Below, in pieces: positions 8,801 through 18,429 of a DNA stretch of 64,000 nucleotides; the stretch's first letter is position 1; each line of letters begins with the position of its first letter. The position numbers and the translations under genes were made by a program. The stretch is taken from NCBI RefSeq assembly GCF_023893635.1, contig NZ_JAMWYK010000002.1, positions 248,001 to 312,000 of the forward strand. The letters are read 5' to 3'. The notes under the pieces were generated by a model. The model saw only the letters and a program-made list of their open reading frames with translations, made no database searches and was not told where the DNA came from. Source of the DNA: Fructobacillus apis (GTDB lineage Bacteria > Bacillota > Bacilli > Lactobacillales > Lactobacillaceae).

Positions 8801-9490
8801 ATCCATGACCATCCATTCTGGCTTGTTGTCTGATTGCAAGAAGGCCTCAATGATGTCCAAACGGCGAACCGCACGAACACGCTTTTGACCAGTTGCTTCT
8901 TGCAATTCTGCCTTCAAGGCAGCGGCTTCACCAGCAAGGTCAACGCTCGCAAGCAAGTCCTTGATTGCTTCCGCTCCCATGCCGGCCTTAAAGTTCGCAC
9001 CGTATTCCTTCTTCAAATCGCGGTATTCGCGTTCTGTCAAAAGGCGCTTCTTTTCAACGGGTGCATCACCTGGATCAGTTACAACGTATGAAGCGAAGTA
9101 AATGATTTCTTCAAGTGAACGTGGTGACATGTCCAAGACCAATCCCATACGTGAAGGGATTCCCTTGAAGTACCAGATGTGGGTAGTTGGCGCAGCCAAC
9201 TCAATGTGACCCATTCGTTCGCGACGAACCTTTGCTGAAGTTACTTCAACTCCACAGCGGTCACAGACGATTCCCTTGTAACGGATTCGCTTGTACTTTC
9301 CACAGGCACATTCGTAATCCTTGGTAGGACCAAAGATACGTTCATCAAACAAACCGTCTTTTTCCGGCTTGAGCGTTCGATAGTTAATCGTTTCAGGCTT
9401 CTTAACCTCACCATGAGACCAGTCATGGATTTGATCAGGAGAAGCAAGACCGATTTGCATAGATTCGAACTTGTTAACATCGATTGCCAT
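5831..9490 (-). CDS. rpoC: DNA-directed RNA polymerase subunit beta' (lacks the second zinc site)
   Basis: A 1219-residue beta' subunit. The N-terminal zinc finger is intact (C61, C63, C76, C79), the active-site Mg-binding motif NADFDGDQM is at 448-456, and the trigger-loop/bridge-helix region ([28 protein letters not shown]) is present. The second zinc-binding site, normally DCGT plus SCxxxxGVCxxCYG, reads DNGS at 818-821 and [15 protein letters not shown] at 891-905, so all four cysteines are replaced (N819, S893, S900, D903). The surrounding sequence is otherwise normal, so this is substitution, not a frameshift. It is downstream of rpoB by 22 bases and shares its promoter. Confidence 0.97.
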   Translation of the reverse strand: MAIDVNKFESMQIGLASPDQIHDWSHGEVKKPETINYRTLKPEKDGLFDERIFGPTKDYECACGKYKRIRYKGIVCDRCGVEVTSAKVRRERMGHIELAAPTTHIWYFKGIPSRMGLVLDMSPRSLEEIIYFASYVVTDPGDAPVEKKRLLTEREYRDLKKEYGANFKAGMGAEAIKDLLASVDLAGEAAALKAELQEATGQKRVRAVRRLDIIEAFLQSDNKPEWMVMDVIPVIPPDLRPMVQLEGGRFATSDLNDLYRRVINRNNRLKRLFDLHAPGIIVQNEKRMLQEAVDALMDNGRRGRPVAGPGNRPLKSLSHMLKGKQGRFRQNLLGKRVDYSGRSVIDVGPFLKMNQMGLPRPMAIELFRPFIMKELTARGLAGNVKSAKRKIDKADEDVMDVLEDVIKEHPVLLNRAPTLHRLGIQAFEPVLVSGKAMRLHPLICEAYNADFDGDQMAIHVPLSDEAQAEARLLMLAAGHILAPKDGKPIVAPSQDMVIGNYYLTTEEAGREGEGMIFSSVDEARLAYENKLVHFHTRVGIQTSSFPAAKPFTDDQRSKIMVTSVGKLFFNEILPVDFPYINEPSEENFNGIDDRFFMEPGQDIKDFLADQDVIKSFKKGFLSDIIAAVYKQYKVTETSLLLDRMKDIGYDISTKSGLTVAMTDVTELEDKPEILENAHKEVATVTKQFRRGLITDAERYQRVIEIWSKAKDVIQDELVTTFDLKNPIYMMQDSGARGNISNFVQLAGMRGLMAGPGGKIIELPVTSNFRDGLTVMEMFISTHGARKGMSDTALKTANSGYLTRRLVDVAQDVIVREYDNGSDRGVAVRAITDGNSIVEPLYDRILGRYAMKSVFDPETGEKIVPRNEMIDEVAAKKIVAAGIEEVTIRSVFTSTTEHGVSVLDYGRNLATGEEVEVGEAVGTVAAQSIGEPGTQLTMRNFHTGGVAGGNDITQGLPRVQEIVEARIPKGRAELSEVTGKITAIEENPAERTKDVTIEGETDTRTYTLPLTARMRFGEGDFIKRGEAINEGPIDPKELLAVTDTLTTESYMLSEIQKVYRLQGIEVSDKHIEVMIRQMLRKVRVMDPGQTDLLPGTLLDIADFQRANEPALFAGKVPATARPVLLGITKAALETNSFLSAASFQETTRVLTDAAIRGKNDPLVGLKENVIIGKIIPAGTGMTEYRKIKPEVVGEVVAKPEESTDEMPTLDDVAQKMDHED

Positions 9491-9512
9491 CTATTCGGTC
9501 ACCTTTCTTTAA

Positions 9513-12500
9513 TTATTGTTCTTCATCGCTAAAGGTGCTTTGTTCTTGTGGGGCTTGTGGGCCATCAACCTTATCAAAGGCAACCTTAACTTCTTCATCC
9601 TCACGGTTCAACAAGTCAGGGTTAGTCCGAGCCAACTTTTCCAAAGCGTCAACAGGCAAGACGGAATCGTCTTCGTCCATTTGCTTCAATTGAACGGCTT
9701 CACCTTCTTGGTTCAAGACACGCATGTCCAAACCGAGGGCTTGCAATTCCTTAACAAGAACACGGAATGATTCAGGAACACCCGGCTTAGGAATAGCATC
9801 ACCCTTGATGATTGATTCGTAAACCTTAACACGACCAGCAACGTCATCAGACTTGTAAGTCAAGATTTCTTGCAACGTGTAAGCGGCACCGTAAGCTTCC
9901 AAAGCCCAAACTTCCATTTCTCCGAAACGCTGTCCACCGAACTGAGCTTTTCCACCCAATGGTTGTTGCGTAACAAGTGAGTAAGGACCGATTGAACGGG
10001 CGTGAATCTTGTCGTCGACCATGTGGGCCAACTTCATGTAGTGCATAACACCAACGGCAACACGCTTGTCAAAGGCTTCTCCAGTACGTCCGTCGTAAAC
10101 AACAGACTTACCGTCGGCTGGCAAACCAGCTTCAGCCAATGCTTCTTCGATTTCGTCATCGGAAGCACCGTCAAAGACAGGGGAAGCAACGTGGATACCC
10201 AACTTCTTAGCTGCGTAACCCAAGTGCAATTCCAAAACCTGTCCGATGTTCATACGAGATGGCACACCCATGGGTGACAAGAGAATGTCAATTGGCGTTC
10301 CATCTGGCATGTATGGCATGTCTTCTTCGGGAACAACGACTGAAACAGTACCCTTGTTTCCGTGACGACCGGCCATCTTGTCACCAACTTGGATCTTACG
10401 CTTTTGAGCGATGTAAACACGAACCATTTGGTTAACACCAGGTGACAATTCGTCACCGTTTTCTGGCGTGTAGATGCGTACAGACTGTACGACTCCACCA
10501 CCACCGTGTGGCACCTTCAATGAAGTATCGCGAACTTCGCGAGCCTTTTCACCGAAGATGGCGTGCAAAAGTCGTTCTTCGGCTGAAAGGTCCGTAACAC
10601 CCTTAGGCGTTACCTTACCAACCAAGATGTCGCCATCCTTAACTTCGGCACCAACACGGATAATTCCGTTTTCATCCAAATCACGGAGTTGTTCTTCTCC
10701 AGTGTTAGGGATTTCGCGGGTAATTTCTTCAGGGCCAAGCTTTGTATCACGGGCCTCTGAATCGTATTCTTCGATGTGAATTGACGTGTAGACGTCTTCA
10801 CGTACCAAACGTTCGTTCAAGATGATGGCATCTTCGAAGTTGTATCCTTGCCAAGTCATGAAGGCAATTAATGGGTTTTGTCCCAAGGCCAATTCACCGA
10901 GTTCCATTGAAGGTCCGTCGGCCAATACTTGGTCTTCTTCGATTTGCTCACCAACCTTAACGATTGGCTTTTGGTTGTAGTTCTTACCACCGTTTGAACG
11001 ACGGAACTTCATCAATTCGTAGGTATCCAACTGTCCATCTTCACGACGGATACGGATTTCCTTCGCATCAACGTATTCCACTTCACCGGCAGCCGTTGAA
11101 ATCAAAGCGGCACCAGAATCGTGGGCTGCCTTGTATTCAACACCAGTACCAACGATAGGCGCGTGTGGATCCAACAAAGGAACCGCCTGACGCTGCATGT
11201 TGGCACCCATCAAAGCACGGTTGGAGTCATCGTTTTCCAAGAAAGGAATAACAGAAGTTCCAACAGAAACAACTTGCTTTGGCGAAACGTCGACGTAGTC
11301 AATCTTTTCAACTGGCGTTTCGATGTTTTCTTCACCGTAACGAGCCATGGCTGAAGCGTGAACGAATGAACCGTCATCCTTCAATTCCGTGTTGGCCTGC
11401 GCAACAATGTAGTTATCTTCTTCGTCGGCCGTCAAGTAATCGATCTTTTCGGTAACCTTGTGCGTACCCCAGTCAACACGACGGTATGGTGTTTCGATGA
11501 AACCATACTTGTTGATGCGACCGTAAGTGGCCAAGGAGTTGATCAAACCGATGTTAGGACCTTCGGGCGTTTCGATTGGGTCAATACGGCCGTAGTGGGT
11601 GTAGTGAACGTCTCGAACTTCAACACCGGCACGGTCACGTGTCAATCCACCAGGTCCAAGGGCTGACAAACGACGCTTGTGGTTCATTTCCCCAAGTGGG
11701 TTTGTCTGATCCATGAACTGTGAAAGCTGTGATGAACCGAAGAATTCCTTAAGTGATGCAACAACCGGACGGATGTTGATCAATTGTTGTGGCGTAACCG
11801 TTGCAGCGTCTTGGATGGACATGCGTTCGCGAACAACACGTTCCATACGAGTCAAACCAATACGGAATTGGTTTTGCAACAATTCACCAACAGAACGGAT
11901 ACGACGGTTACCCAAGTGGTCGATGTCATCGACTGAACCAACACCTTCTTGCAAGTTCATGAAGTAGTTCATTCCTGCAATGATGTCGGCTGGGCGAACG
12001 TTGTGTTCTGCTTCAGGCAAGTGACCGTTACCGATTACAAGCAACGTCTTGTCTGGGTTTTCAGGTGATTCAATCTTAATCTTTTGCAAGATAACTGGAT
12101 CTTGCAAGACGGCGTCACCAGATGGTGTGTAAGTAACCGTCTTAAAGTCAGGGTTGTCCAAGAATGGCGCCAACTTAGCCATCACAGCCTTGTCTACAAC
12201 CGTTCCCTTTTCGGCGATGATTTCACCAGAATCTGGGTCAGCCAACGTTTCGGCCAACGTCTGGTTCAACAAACGCGTCTTCAAAGACAACTTCTTGTTG
12301 ATCTTGTAGCGACCAACAGGAGCCAAGTCGTAACGCTTTGGATCGAAGAAACGAGCAACCAAAAGCGCACGTGATGAGTCAGCCGTCTTAGGTTCACCCG
12401 GACGCAAGCGTTCGTAGATGTCCTTCAATGATTCTTCAACACGGGAGTCGGACATGTTCTTGTGAACGTCCTTTTCCAAAGTCATGTTCAAGGCATCGTA

Positions 12501-13151
12501 TTGGTCTGAGAAGATGTCGATGATGTCTGAGTCAGAACCGAACCCGAGGGCACGAACCAATTCAGTCATCAACAACTTACGCGTACGGTCGATACGAACG
12601 TTTGCGATGCCCTTGGCATCCGTTTCGTATTCCAACCAAGCACCACGGTTAGGAATAACCGTAGCACCGAAGTGTGGACGACCATTCTTGTCAGCTTCTT
12701 GGTTGTAGTAAATACCAGGAGAACGCACAAGTTGTGAAACGATAACACGTTCCGCACCGTTAACAATGAACGTACCTTCTTTGGTCATCAATGGGAATTC
12801 ACCGAAGAAGACGTCTTGTGACTTAATTTCTCCAGTTTCCTTGTTGGTCAAACGCAAAGTTACGTGCAAAGGTGCTGAGTAGTTTGCATCGTGTTCACGA
12901 GCTTCATCGATTGTGTACTTTGGTTCCATCAACTGGTAGTCGACGTATTCCAAAGACAAGTTACCGTTGAAGTCTTCAATTGGCATGATGTCGTTAAACA
13001 TCTCCTTGATTCCTTCATCCAGGAACCACTGGTAAGAAGCCGTTTGTACCTCAATCAAGTTCGGAATGTCTAGCACTTCTTTGATGCTAGCATACGAACG
13101 GCGGGTACGGTGTTTACCATATTTTACTAAATGTCCTGCCACACTTATCAC
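9513..13151 (-). CDS. rpoB: DNA-directed RNA polymerase subunit beta
   Basis: A 1212-residue beta subunit starting [20 protein letters not shown]. The rifampicin-binding region reads [20 protein letters not shown] followed by [10 protein letters not shown], with the key D, H and S residues present, so target-site rifampicin resistance is not predicted. The C-terminal clamp-binding segment [18 protein letters not shown] is present. The length is typical for Lactobacillales. It is the first gene of rpoBC and has a structured leader of about 195 bases with an internal terminator-like hairpin. Confidence 0.97.
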   Translation of the reverse strand: MISVAGHLVKYGKHRTRRSYASIKEVLDIPNLIEVQTASYQWFLDEGIKEMFNDIMPIEDFNGNLSLEYVDYQLMEPKYTIDEAREHDANYSAPLHVTLRLTNKETGEIKSQDVFFGEFPLMTKEGTFIVNGAERVIVSQLVRSPGIYYNQEADKNGRPHFGATVIPNRGAWLEYETDAKGIANVRIDRTRKLLMTELVRALGFGSDSDIIDIFSDQYDALNMTLEKDVHKNMSDSRVEESLKDIYERLRPGEPKTADSSRALLVARFFDPKRYDLAPVGRYKINKKLSLKTRLLNQTLAETLADPDSGEIIAEKGTVVDKAVMAKLAPFLDNPDFKTVTYTPSGDAVLQDPVILQKIKIESPENPDKTLLVIGNGHLPEAEHNVRPADIIAGMNYFMNLQEGVGSVDDIDHLGNRRIRSVGELLQNQFRIGLTRMERVVRERMSIQDAATVTPQQLINIRPVVASLKEFFGSSQLSQFMDQTNPLGEMNHKRRLSALGPGGLTRDRAGVEVRDVHYTHYGRIDPIETPEGPNIGLINSLATYGRINKYGFIETPYRRVDWGTHKVTEKIDYLTADEEDNYIVAQANTELKDDGSFVHASAMARYGEENIETPVEKIDYVDVSPKQVVSVGTSVIPFLENDDSNRALMGANMQRQAVPLLDPHAPIVGTGVEYKAAHDSGAALISTAAGEVEYVDAKEIRIRREDGQLDTYELMKFRRSNGGKNYNQKPIVKVGEQIEEDQVLADGPSMELGELALGQNPLIAFMTWQGYNFEDAIILNERLVREDVYTSIHIEEYDSEARDTKLGPEEITREIPNTGEEQLRDLDENGIIRVGAEVKDGDILVGKVTPKGVTDLSAEERLLHAIFGEKAREVRDTSLKVPHGGGGVVQSVRIYTPENGDELSPGVNQMVRVYIAQKRKIQVGDKMAGRHGNKGTVSVVVPEEDMPYMPDGTPIDILLSPMGVPSRMNIGQVLELHLGYAAKKLGIHVASPVFDGASDDEIEEALAEAGLPADGKSVVYDGRTGEAFDKRVAVGVMHYMKLAHMVDDKIHARSIGPYSLVTQQPLGGKAQFGGQRFGEMEVWALEAYGAAYTLQEILTYKSDDVAGRVKVYESIIKGDAIPKPGVPESFRVLVKELQALGLDMRVLNQEGEAVQLKQMDEDDSVLPVDALEKLARTNPDLLNREDEEVKVAFDKVDGPQAPQEQSTFSDEEQ

Positions 13152-13347
13152 CTCATCTAAAATTCCACTGTTTCAATGAAAATAAACATTACAATTTCAT
13201 GAAAAATTACCAAAAAAGCCCCATTTTTTGTCCGTTAAGGCACAAAAAAAGCAAGTCTCGCGACTTAAAAAACCGCGGACCTTGCCTGCTATGAGGGCTT
13301 TGATGGACAATAGATCACCAAACGCCATATTTATTTACAGTGTTACT
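13152..13347 (-). promoter_or_regulatory. rpoB 5' leader, probably the Lacto-rpoB type RNA
   Basis: Between the promoter and rpoB lie about 195 untranslated bases. The complement of 13244-13287 folds as GCAAGG-TC-CGCGG paired with TCGCG-AGA-CTTGC, followed by seven T, and looks like an intrinsic terminator. A further TGGGGCTTTTTTGG segment follows before the SD. A conserved leader called Lacto-rpoB is known from Lactobacillales; the position fits but I could not check its consensus. It may regulate rpoBC by attenuation. Confidence 0.6.
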
Positions 13348-13354
13348 GTTTAAA

Positions 13355-13382
13355 ATTATACGGGAATTTAACAAAATTGCAA
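13355..13382 (-). promoter_or_regulatory. rpoBC promoter
   Basis: TTGCAA (complement 13377-13382), 16-base spacer, TATAAT (complement 13355-13360). Confidence 0.75.
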
Positions 13383-13456
13383 GGGATAACCTTGACAAAG
13401 TTCCGCTGAGAGGGTAAGAGGTACAGACCATTTCAAAAAGTATTGTTTTTGTAAAT

Positions 13457-13491
13457 AAAAAAGTCCCAGCCGACCCGGCTGGGACTCCTCA
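13457..13491 (-). terminator. Terminator of the 13500-13682 gene
   Basis: AGTCCCAGCCG / CGGCTGGGACT stem followed on the minus strand by TTTTTTATTT. Confidence 0.85.
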
Positions 13492-13499
13492 ATTCGAGG

Positions 13500-13682
13500 C
13501 TAGTCTTTCTTTGACTTCTTGTTGAAGACCAGTGACGATACCGTCATCAAACCAAAGAAGATAACTGTTTCAATCAAGTCTTTGACGAGTTCCCCCTGCC
13601 CAAAGGCAAAGTGGATAACCAAGAAGAACACAACGGACCCCACCAAGTTTGGTAGAAGTTGCGCTTTCATTCGTTCTTTCAT
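13500..13682 (-). CDS. Small membrane protein of unknown function (60 aa)
   Basis: The 60-residue product starts MKERMKAQLLPNLVGSVVFF and has two hydrophobic segments (about residues 10-28 and 36-54) and a KKSKKD tail. GGGGAGAA lies upstream of the ATG, and it has its own strong terminator, supporting a real gene. No family recognised. It is divergent from the two-component operon. Confidence 0.65.
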   Translation of the reverse strand: MKERMKAQLLPNLVGSVVFFLVIHFAFGQGELVKDLIETVIFFGLMTVSSLVFNKKSKKD

Positions 13683-13724
13683 GATGATTCTCCCCTCTCC
13701 TGTATGTCCAGTATTTTACGGGAT

Positions 13725-13752
13725 TTGTTGGCCATTTTCTATAGTGTATAAT
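13725..13752 (+). promoter_or_regulatory. Promoter ahead of the Bce-type operon
   Basis: TTGTTG (13725-13730), 16-base spacer, TATAAT (13747-13752). It reads toward the response regulator but into the hairpin at 13767-13793 first. Confidence 0.6.
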
Positions 13753-13766
13753 AAGAAATAATACAA

Positions 13767-13793
13767 CCAGCACATCGCTGGCTTTTTTCTTTT
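13767..13793 (+). terminator. Short terminator-like hairpin between promoter and response regulator
   Basis: CCAGC-ACATC-GCTGG followed by CTTTTTTCTTTT, starting only about 10 bases after the expected transcription start. Confidence 0.5.
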
Positions 13794-13830
13794 ATCAAGT
13801 CGTGATTATTTAATAGTAGAAAGTAGCAAA

Positions 13831-14514
13831 ATGACCGATCGCATTTTCATCGTTGAGGACAATCAAGAAATCGTGGACCTGTTGAAAAAGGGCCTGACGG
13901 GCTGGGGATTTGAGGTTTCTTCCTGCCAAGACTTCCATGAAGTCGTCGAGGAGGTCACTGACTTTGCCCCGAGCCTTGTTTTAATGGATGTCAACCTGCC
14001 CTTCTTCAACGGCTTCTACTGGACGCAAGAGATTCGCAAGCAAAGCTTAATGCCCATCATCTTCTTGTCCTCCCGTGACGCGGACACCGACCAGATTATG
14101 GCCATGAACCTCGGCGCCGATGATTACATCACCAAGCCCTTCAATCTCGATTTGCTAATCGTTAAGATTAAAGCACTGCTCCGCCGAACGGCCGACAGCA
14201 GCCAGGCATCCCCCACCTCCAAGCTCAGCTACAAGGATTTCGCGCTAAACATCCTTGAAAACCAATTGGAAAAGGATGGGGTCATCGTTTCCCTCAGTAA
14301 GAACGAAACGAAGCTGCTTTACCCACTCTTTGAAAACGCCGGCGAAGTAGTGTCCCGCGAATCCATTATGGAAGACCTCTGGGACGACGAACTCTTCGTC
14401 GACCGCAACACGCTTTCCGTCATGGTTAACCGGATTCGAAAAAAGACCGAGGAAATCGAATTCGGCCCACACCTACAGACGGTGAAGGGAAAGGGGTTGA
14501 AGTTAGATGATTAA
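13831..14514 (+). CDS. Response regulator, OmpR family (BceR-like)
   Basis: A 227-residue two-domain regulator. The receiver domain (1-120) has the phosphoacceptor D53 (LVLMDVNLP), acidic pocket E9-D10 and K102 (ITKPF). The winged-helix DNA-binding domain covers about 130-225 with the recognition region VDRNTLSVMVNRIRKK. It overlaps the kinase gene by 8 bases (ATGATTAA). With the BceAB-like transporter downstream it probably activates peptide-antibiotic detoxification genes. SD is weak (GAAAG). Confidence 0.88.
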   Translation: MTDRIFIVEDNQEIVDLLKKGLTGWGFEVSSCQDFHEVVEEVTDFAPSLVLMDVNLPFFNGFYWTQEIRKQSLMPIIFLSSRDADTDQIMAMNLGADDYITKPFNLDLLIVKIKALLRRTADSSQASPTSKLSYKDFALNILENQLEKDGVIVSLSKNETKLLYPLFENAGEVVSRESIMEDLWDDELFVDRNTLSVMVNRIRKKTEEIEFGPHLQTVKGKGLKLDD

Positions 14515-15493
14515 AGCCATTCCCCTCTTCCTAAAGGAACAATGGGCGTTCTTTTCCTTCTACTTTCTCAGTCTGATTTTAGTGCTCTGGGTCTTTTTGA
14601 TGCGCGGGTTGAACGTCGCCGTGTTCCTGGATGCCTTCTGGTTCATGACCTACCTGCTCGTCATGGTGCTCGCCATAAAATTCTATGCCTGGTATAAGAA
14701 GCAACGAGCGCTCATCCACCTAAAAAAAGAAACGGAAGTGGAAGAGTTGCCTGAAATCACTTCCTTATCCACAACGGAAAGGACGCTGATGGAATTGCTC
14801 GAATCCGCCATCAAGCAAAAGGATGAAGAGCGCGAAAGCGCCCGTTTGCAAAACACGGACTTGAAGGACTACTACGCCCTTTGGGCCCACCAAATCAAAG
14901 TGCCCTTGTCCGTGTTAGATTTGATGAATCAAACCGGGACCATCGACCAGAAACAGACCAAAGAGCAGCTCTTCTTAGTGAACCAATACATGGAGATGCT
15001 CTTATCTTTCATCCGCTTGCAGGACTTTAACAACGACATGAATCTGAAGGAGATTTCAGCGCGTTCGCTTGTAATGAAAACACTGAAAAACTACAAGGTC
15101 TGGTTTATCCAAAAGGGGCTCACGCTCAAAGTGGCCGAATCCGACTTTACCTTCATCTCCGACAGCAAGTGGTTGACCTTCGTCTTAGAACAGGTCATCT
15201 ACAACGCCATTAAGTACACGAAATCCGGTGGTTTAGTTATTACTTGCACACCGGACCAAAAGATTGTCATTGAAGATAGCGGAATCGGTATCGACGCTTC
15301 TGATCTACCACAGATTTTCCAAAAGGGCTACACCGGCTACAATGGTCGTGTGCAGGACAACGCTTCGGGGCTCGGCCTCTACTTGGTAAAGTCCGTGATT
15401 GATAAGCTGGGCCACAACGTACACATCGAATCCACCGTTGGGGTGGGAACGAAAGTGACGATTGATTGCCATCAAGACGCCTTGCAGTCGTAA
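14507..15493 (+). CDS. Sensor histidine kinase, intramembrane-sensing type (BceS-like)
   Basis: A 328-residue kinase with two closely spaced transmembrane helices (about 15-33 and 40-61) and almost no extracellular loop, typical of kinases that sense through their partner ABC transporter. H128 in WAHQIKVPLSVL is the phosphorylated histidine; the ATPase domain has the N box (EQVIYNAIKYT), G1 (IEDSGIGI) and G2 (ASGLGLYLVK) motifs. It is co-transcribed with the response regulator and followed by a terminator. Confidence 0.88.
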   Translation: MIKAIPLFLKEQWAFFSFYFLSLILVLWVFLMRGLNVAVFLDAFWFMTYLLVMVLAIKFYAWYKKQRALIHLKKETEVEELPEITSLSTTERTLMELLESAIKQKDEERESARLQNTDLKDYYALWAHQIKVPLSVLDLMNQTGTIDQKQTKEQLFLVNQYMEMLLSFIRLQDFNNDMNLKEISARSLVMKTLKNYKVWFIQKGLTLKVAESDFTFISDSKWLTFVLEQVIYNAIKYTKSGGLVITCTPDQKIVIEDSGIGIDASDLPQIFQKGYTGYNGRVQDNASGLGLYLVKSVIDKLGHNVHIESTVGVGTKVTIDCHQDALQS

Positions 15494-15516
15494 ATTGTTT
15501 ATATTCAAACAACAAA

Positions 15517-15551
15517 AGTGATTCCTTTTCCAACAGGAATCGCTTTTTTCT
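15517..15551 (+). terminator. Terminator between kinase and ABC transporter genes
   Basis: AGTGATTCC-TTTTCCAACA-GGAATCGCT followed by TTTTTT. A possible -10 (TACAAT) follows at once, so the transporter genes can be induced separately from the regulator genes. Confidence 0.75.
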
Positions 15552-15594
15552 TATACAATAGGTAACAGGAAACGCAAAAGAGAGGTTAGAAAGC

Positions 15595-16350
15595 ATGAAC
15601 TTGCTAACGGTGAAGCATTTAAAGAAAGAATATAAGTCCAAGCGCTCAAGCCAGAAGGTCGAAGCCTTGAAGGACATCGATTTCCAGGTCGAAGAAGGTG
15701 AATTCACCACCATCATGGGGGAATCAGGCTCTGGTAAGTCGACCTTACTCAACTGCATTGCAACGTTAGATAAACCAACTGCCGGTCAAATTTTTCTCCG
15801 GGATAAGAACTTGGGTGCGATGAAGGACAAGAATCTGGCCGCCTTCCGACGGGATTACCTCGGCTTCGTGTTCCAGAATTTCAATCTCTTAGACACGCTC
15901 TCCGTAAGAGACAACATCTACCTTCCCTTGGTTTTGGCAAAAAACACAGCCGGAAAAAAGGAGAAGTTAGACACCTTGGCCTACCAACTCGGGCTTACAG
16001 ACTTGCTAAACAAGTATCCCTACGAACTTTCTGGTGGGCAGCAACAACGAGTTGCTATCGGCCGTGCCTTGATCACGCAACCCGACATCTTGCTCTGTGA
16101 CGAACCAACTGGATCCTTGGATTCAAAAAATGCAGCGGACATTTTGAACCTCTTTTCCCGCTGTCATGAAAATGGCCAAACCATTCTGATGGTCACGCAC
16201 TCCTCATTATCTGCTTCCCACGCTAACCGAGTCCTTTTCGTTAAGGACGGAATCATTTTCCACCAGCTTTACCGAGGTGATAAAAGTGAGCAGGAAATGT
16301 TGATTGCCATCAACGACGCGATGACGAATCTCCTCGGAGGGCAAGCATAA
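15595..16350 (+). CDS. ABC transporter ATP-binding protein (BceA-like)
   Basis: A 251-residue ATPase of the MacB/BceA group: Walker A GESGSGKST at 42-50, Q-loop FVFQNFNLL near 91-99, signature LSGGQ at 145-149, Walker B ILLCDE at 165-170, H-loop VTHS near 199-202. It forms the motor of a Bce-type transporter. One base separates it from the permease gene. Such modules usually remove bacitracin, nisin or related cell-wall-active peptides from lipid targets; substrate is not deducible here. Confidence 0.9.
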   Translation: MNLLTVKHLKKEYKSKRSSQKVEALKDIDFQVEEGEFTTIMGESGSGKSTLLNCIATLDKPTAGQIFLRDKNLGAMKDKNLAAFRRDYLGFVFQNFNLLDTLSVRDNIYLPLVLAKNTAGKKEKLDTLAYQLGLTDLLNKYPYELSGGQQQRVAIGRALITQPDILLCDEPTGSLDSKNAADILNLFSRCHENGQTILMVTHSSLSASHANRVLFVKDGIIFHQLYRGDKSEQEMLIAINDAMTNLLGGQA

Positions 16351-16351
16351 A

Positions 16352-18370
16352 ATGTTTCATTTAAAGCTCGCATTCGATTCTCTCAACAAAAACAAGGAAA
16401 CCTACTTTCCTTTTCTGTTAGCTGCGGTTATTTCGGTAGCCTTCAACTTCCTCATCCAACTACTCATCTTTTCCAAGGGCGTTCATGACCTTGAAATGGC
16501 CGGTTTAGTCGTGGTCATGCTCATATTAGGACAGGTCGTTATTGGCATCCTATCGATCATTATCTTGGTTTACACCTATTCCTTTTTGAAAAAGGGTAAG
16601 CAACGGGAATTTGGCTTGTACAGCATACTGGGGCTTAAAAAGTCCGACTTGGCTCAGATTTCTTTTCTTCAGCAAATGTTTTCTTTTGTGCTGTGTATTC
16701 TTTTTGGCCTTGTTTCAGGTTACGTCTTCGCCCGCGTCTTGATTCTCCTATTAATCAAGATGCTGCACGGAACGTCCTTCCAGCTAAGCTTTAACTGGTA
16801 CAGCATCCTCTTTACTGTCTTGTTCTTTTTCATCGCTTTTTTGATTCTAACCATTATCGATGTTTTCTCCGTTTATAAGACGACAACTTTGGATTTGTTA
16901 ACGTCCGAAAAAAAGGCGGCAACCGCACCTAAAAACCGTTGGATCCTTTTCACCCTTGGATTACTGGCTCTTGTTGTCGGCTATTGGTTATCCCTCACCG
17001 TTCCCGGCCCAGTTGAAGCCATCACGCGCTTCTTCATCGCGGCGTTGTTAATCATCTTTGCCACTTATTTCCTATTCGTGGCCGGGACGACCTTACTTTT
17101 GAAAACCTTACAAAAGCACGGCGCTTATTATTACCAGACGCAGCACTTTGTGACGGTCTCGAACCTCCTCTTTCGAATGAAGCAAAACGCGGTCGGTCTG
17201 GCTTCGATTGCCTTACTCTCAACAATGACCTTAGTGGTGACCGTGACAACGGCTTCCATGTTCTTTGGGAAGTCCGACGCTGTGAATCAAATGTTTCCAA
17301 GAGACACGGTCCTCACCGTATCGGATGGTCTTTTGTCACAGCAGAAAATTGAGCAAGTCGCCAATAAAAACTCCTTAAAATCCTCTTCTTGGTATACTAG
17401 CCGGGCAAGCAATACCACTCTGGCCAATTTGACTAAAACAAATCAATTGCTGCCATGGTCTGATGATGCGAATCATCAGAGTAATCGTCGCGCCAACAGC
17501 GATGCATCTGGCGACCGACACGTGCAATTCATGACATTGGCCGACTACCAAAAGTTAACCAAGGACAAGACGCCTTTAAAGGAAAACGAGGTCATCTTGT
17601 ATTGCTTGACCAACGATCCGAACAACCGAACGGTCATCCAAATCCCTGAAAAAGAAGTGACGGTTGATAACCATCAGTATCGAGTAAAAAAGAACCTGAA
17701 GCAGGTTCAAGGCCTTCCAACCCTCTCGCCTGATTTGGTCCCTTCCCTGCTGCTGGTGATGCCTACCGAGGAACAAACAATAAAGGCAGCTCAGTCGATT
17801 CTTTCATCTAGTGATGAGAAGAAGCAACCGTTGATGTCCACGACTTACTACTTCAATACGGAAGGGTCATTTGATCACATTGATGCCTTCCTTAGCGATA
17901 TGGAGAAGGAAGTCGGAACGACGAGGCACGATTTCGGAAATAAATCTGTGATTCAAAAAGTAATGAACGCTTTCTATGGCGCCTTCTTCTTTATCGGCAT
18001 CCTGTTCTCCCTTTCCTTCTTCTTTGTGACTGGCCTCATGGTGTACTACAAGCAAATGGCTGAAGGACGGGCCGATAAAAAGCAGTTTATGATTTTGCAA
18101 AAAGTCGGCATGTCCAAGGAGACAATCAGAAAAGCCATCCACTCACAGATTTTGTGGCTGTTCGGACTGCCGGTTCTCGTGTCGGTCATCCACTTGGCCT
18201 TCGCCATGGTCATAATTCAAAAGTTGCTTCTGGCCTTCGCCATCCCGATGACATCGTCTGTTTACGTGATTATGATTTCAACGATTTTGATGATGCTGTT
18301 TGTTTACTTCTTGATTTACGTCTTGACGTCCAAAACGTATTATAAGCAGGTATCGTCGATGAACCCATAG
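16352..18370 (+). CDS. ABC transporter permease, FtsX/BceB type
   Basis: A 672-residue permease with about ten transmembrane helices and a large extracellular domain between about residues 300 and 530, the BceB architecture in which the extracytoplasmic domain meets the peptide. FtsX-like segments lie at both ends (LLAAVISVAFNFLI; FSLSFFFVTGLMVYYKQM). It is the partner of the ATPase upstream and likely the sensor input for the adjacent kinase. A strong terminator follows. Confidence 0.9.
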   Translation: MFHLKLAFDSLNKNKETYFPFLLAAVISVAFNFLIQLLIFSKGVHDLEMAGLVVVMLILGQVVIGILSIIILVYTYSFLKKGKQREFGLYSILGLKKSDLAQISFLQQMFSFVLCILFGLVSGYVFARVLILLLIKMLHGTSFQLSFNWYSILFTVLFFFIAFLILTIIDVFSVYKTTTLDLLTSEKKAATAPKNRWILFTLGLLALVVGYWLSLTVPGPVEAITRFFIAALLIIFATYFLFVAGTTLLLKTLQKHGAYYYQTQHFVTVSNLLFRMKQNAVGLASIALLSTMTLVVTVTTASMFFGKSDAVNQMFPRDTVLTVSDGLLSQQKIEQVANKNSLKSSSWYTSRASNTTLANLTKTNQLLPWSDDANHQSNRRANSDASGDRHVQFMTLADYQKLTKDKTPLKENEVILYCLTNDPNNRTVIQIPEKEVTVDNHQYRVKKNLKQVQGLPTLSPDLVPSLLLVMPTEEQTIKAAQSILSSSDEKKQPLMSTTYYFNTEGSFDHIDAFLSDMEKEVGTTRHDFGNKSVIQKVMNAFYGAFFFIGILFSLSFFFVTGLMVYYKQMAEGRADKKQFMILQKVGMSKETIRKAIHSQILWLFGLPVLVSVIHLAFAMVIIQKLLLAFAIPMTSSVYVIMISTILMMLFVYFLIYVLTSKTYYKQVSSMNP

Positions 18371-18389
18371 AAAATGGGAAAACAAAAAA

Positions 18390-18420
18390 TCTCCGCTACG
18401 TCTGTAGCGGAGGTTTTTTT
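18390..18420 (+). terminator. Terminator of the Bce-type operon
   Basis: CCTCCGCTAC stem (CTCCGCTAC-GTCT-GTAGCGGAG) followed by GTTTTTTT. Confidence 0.9.
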
Positions 18421-18429
18421 AATGGTCCG

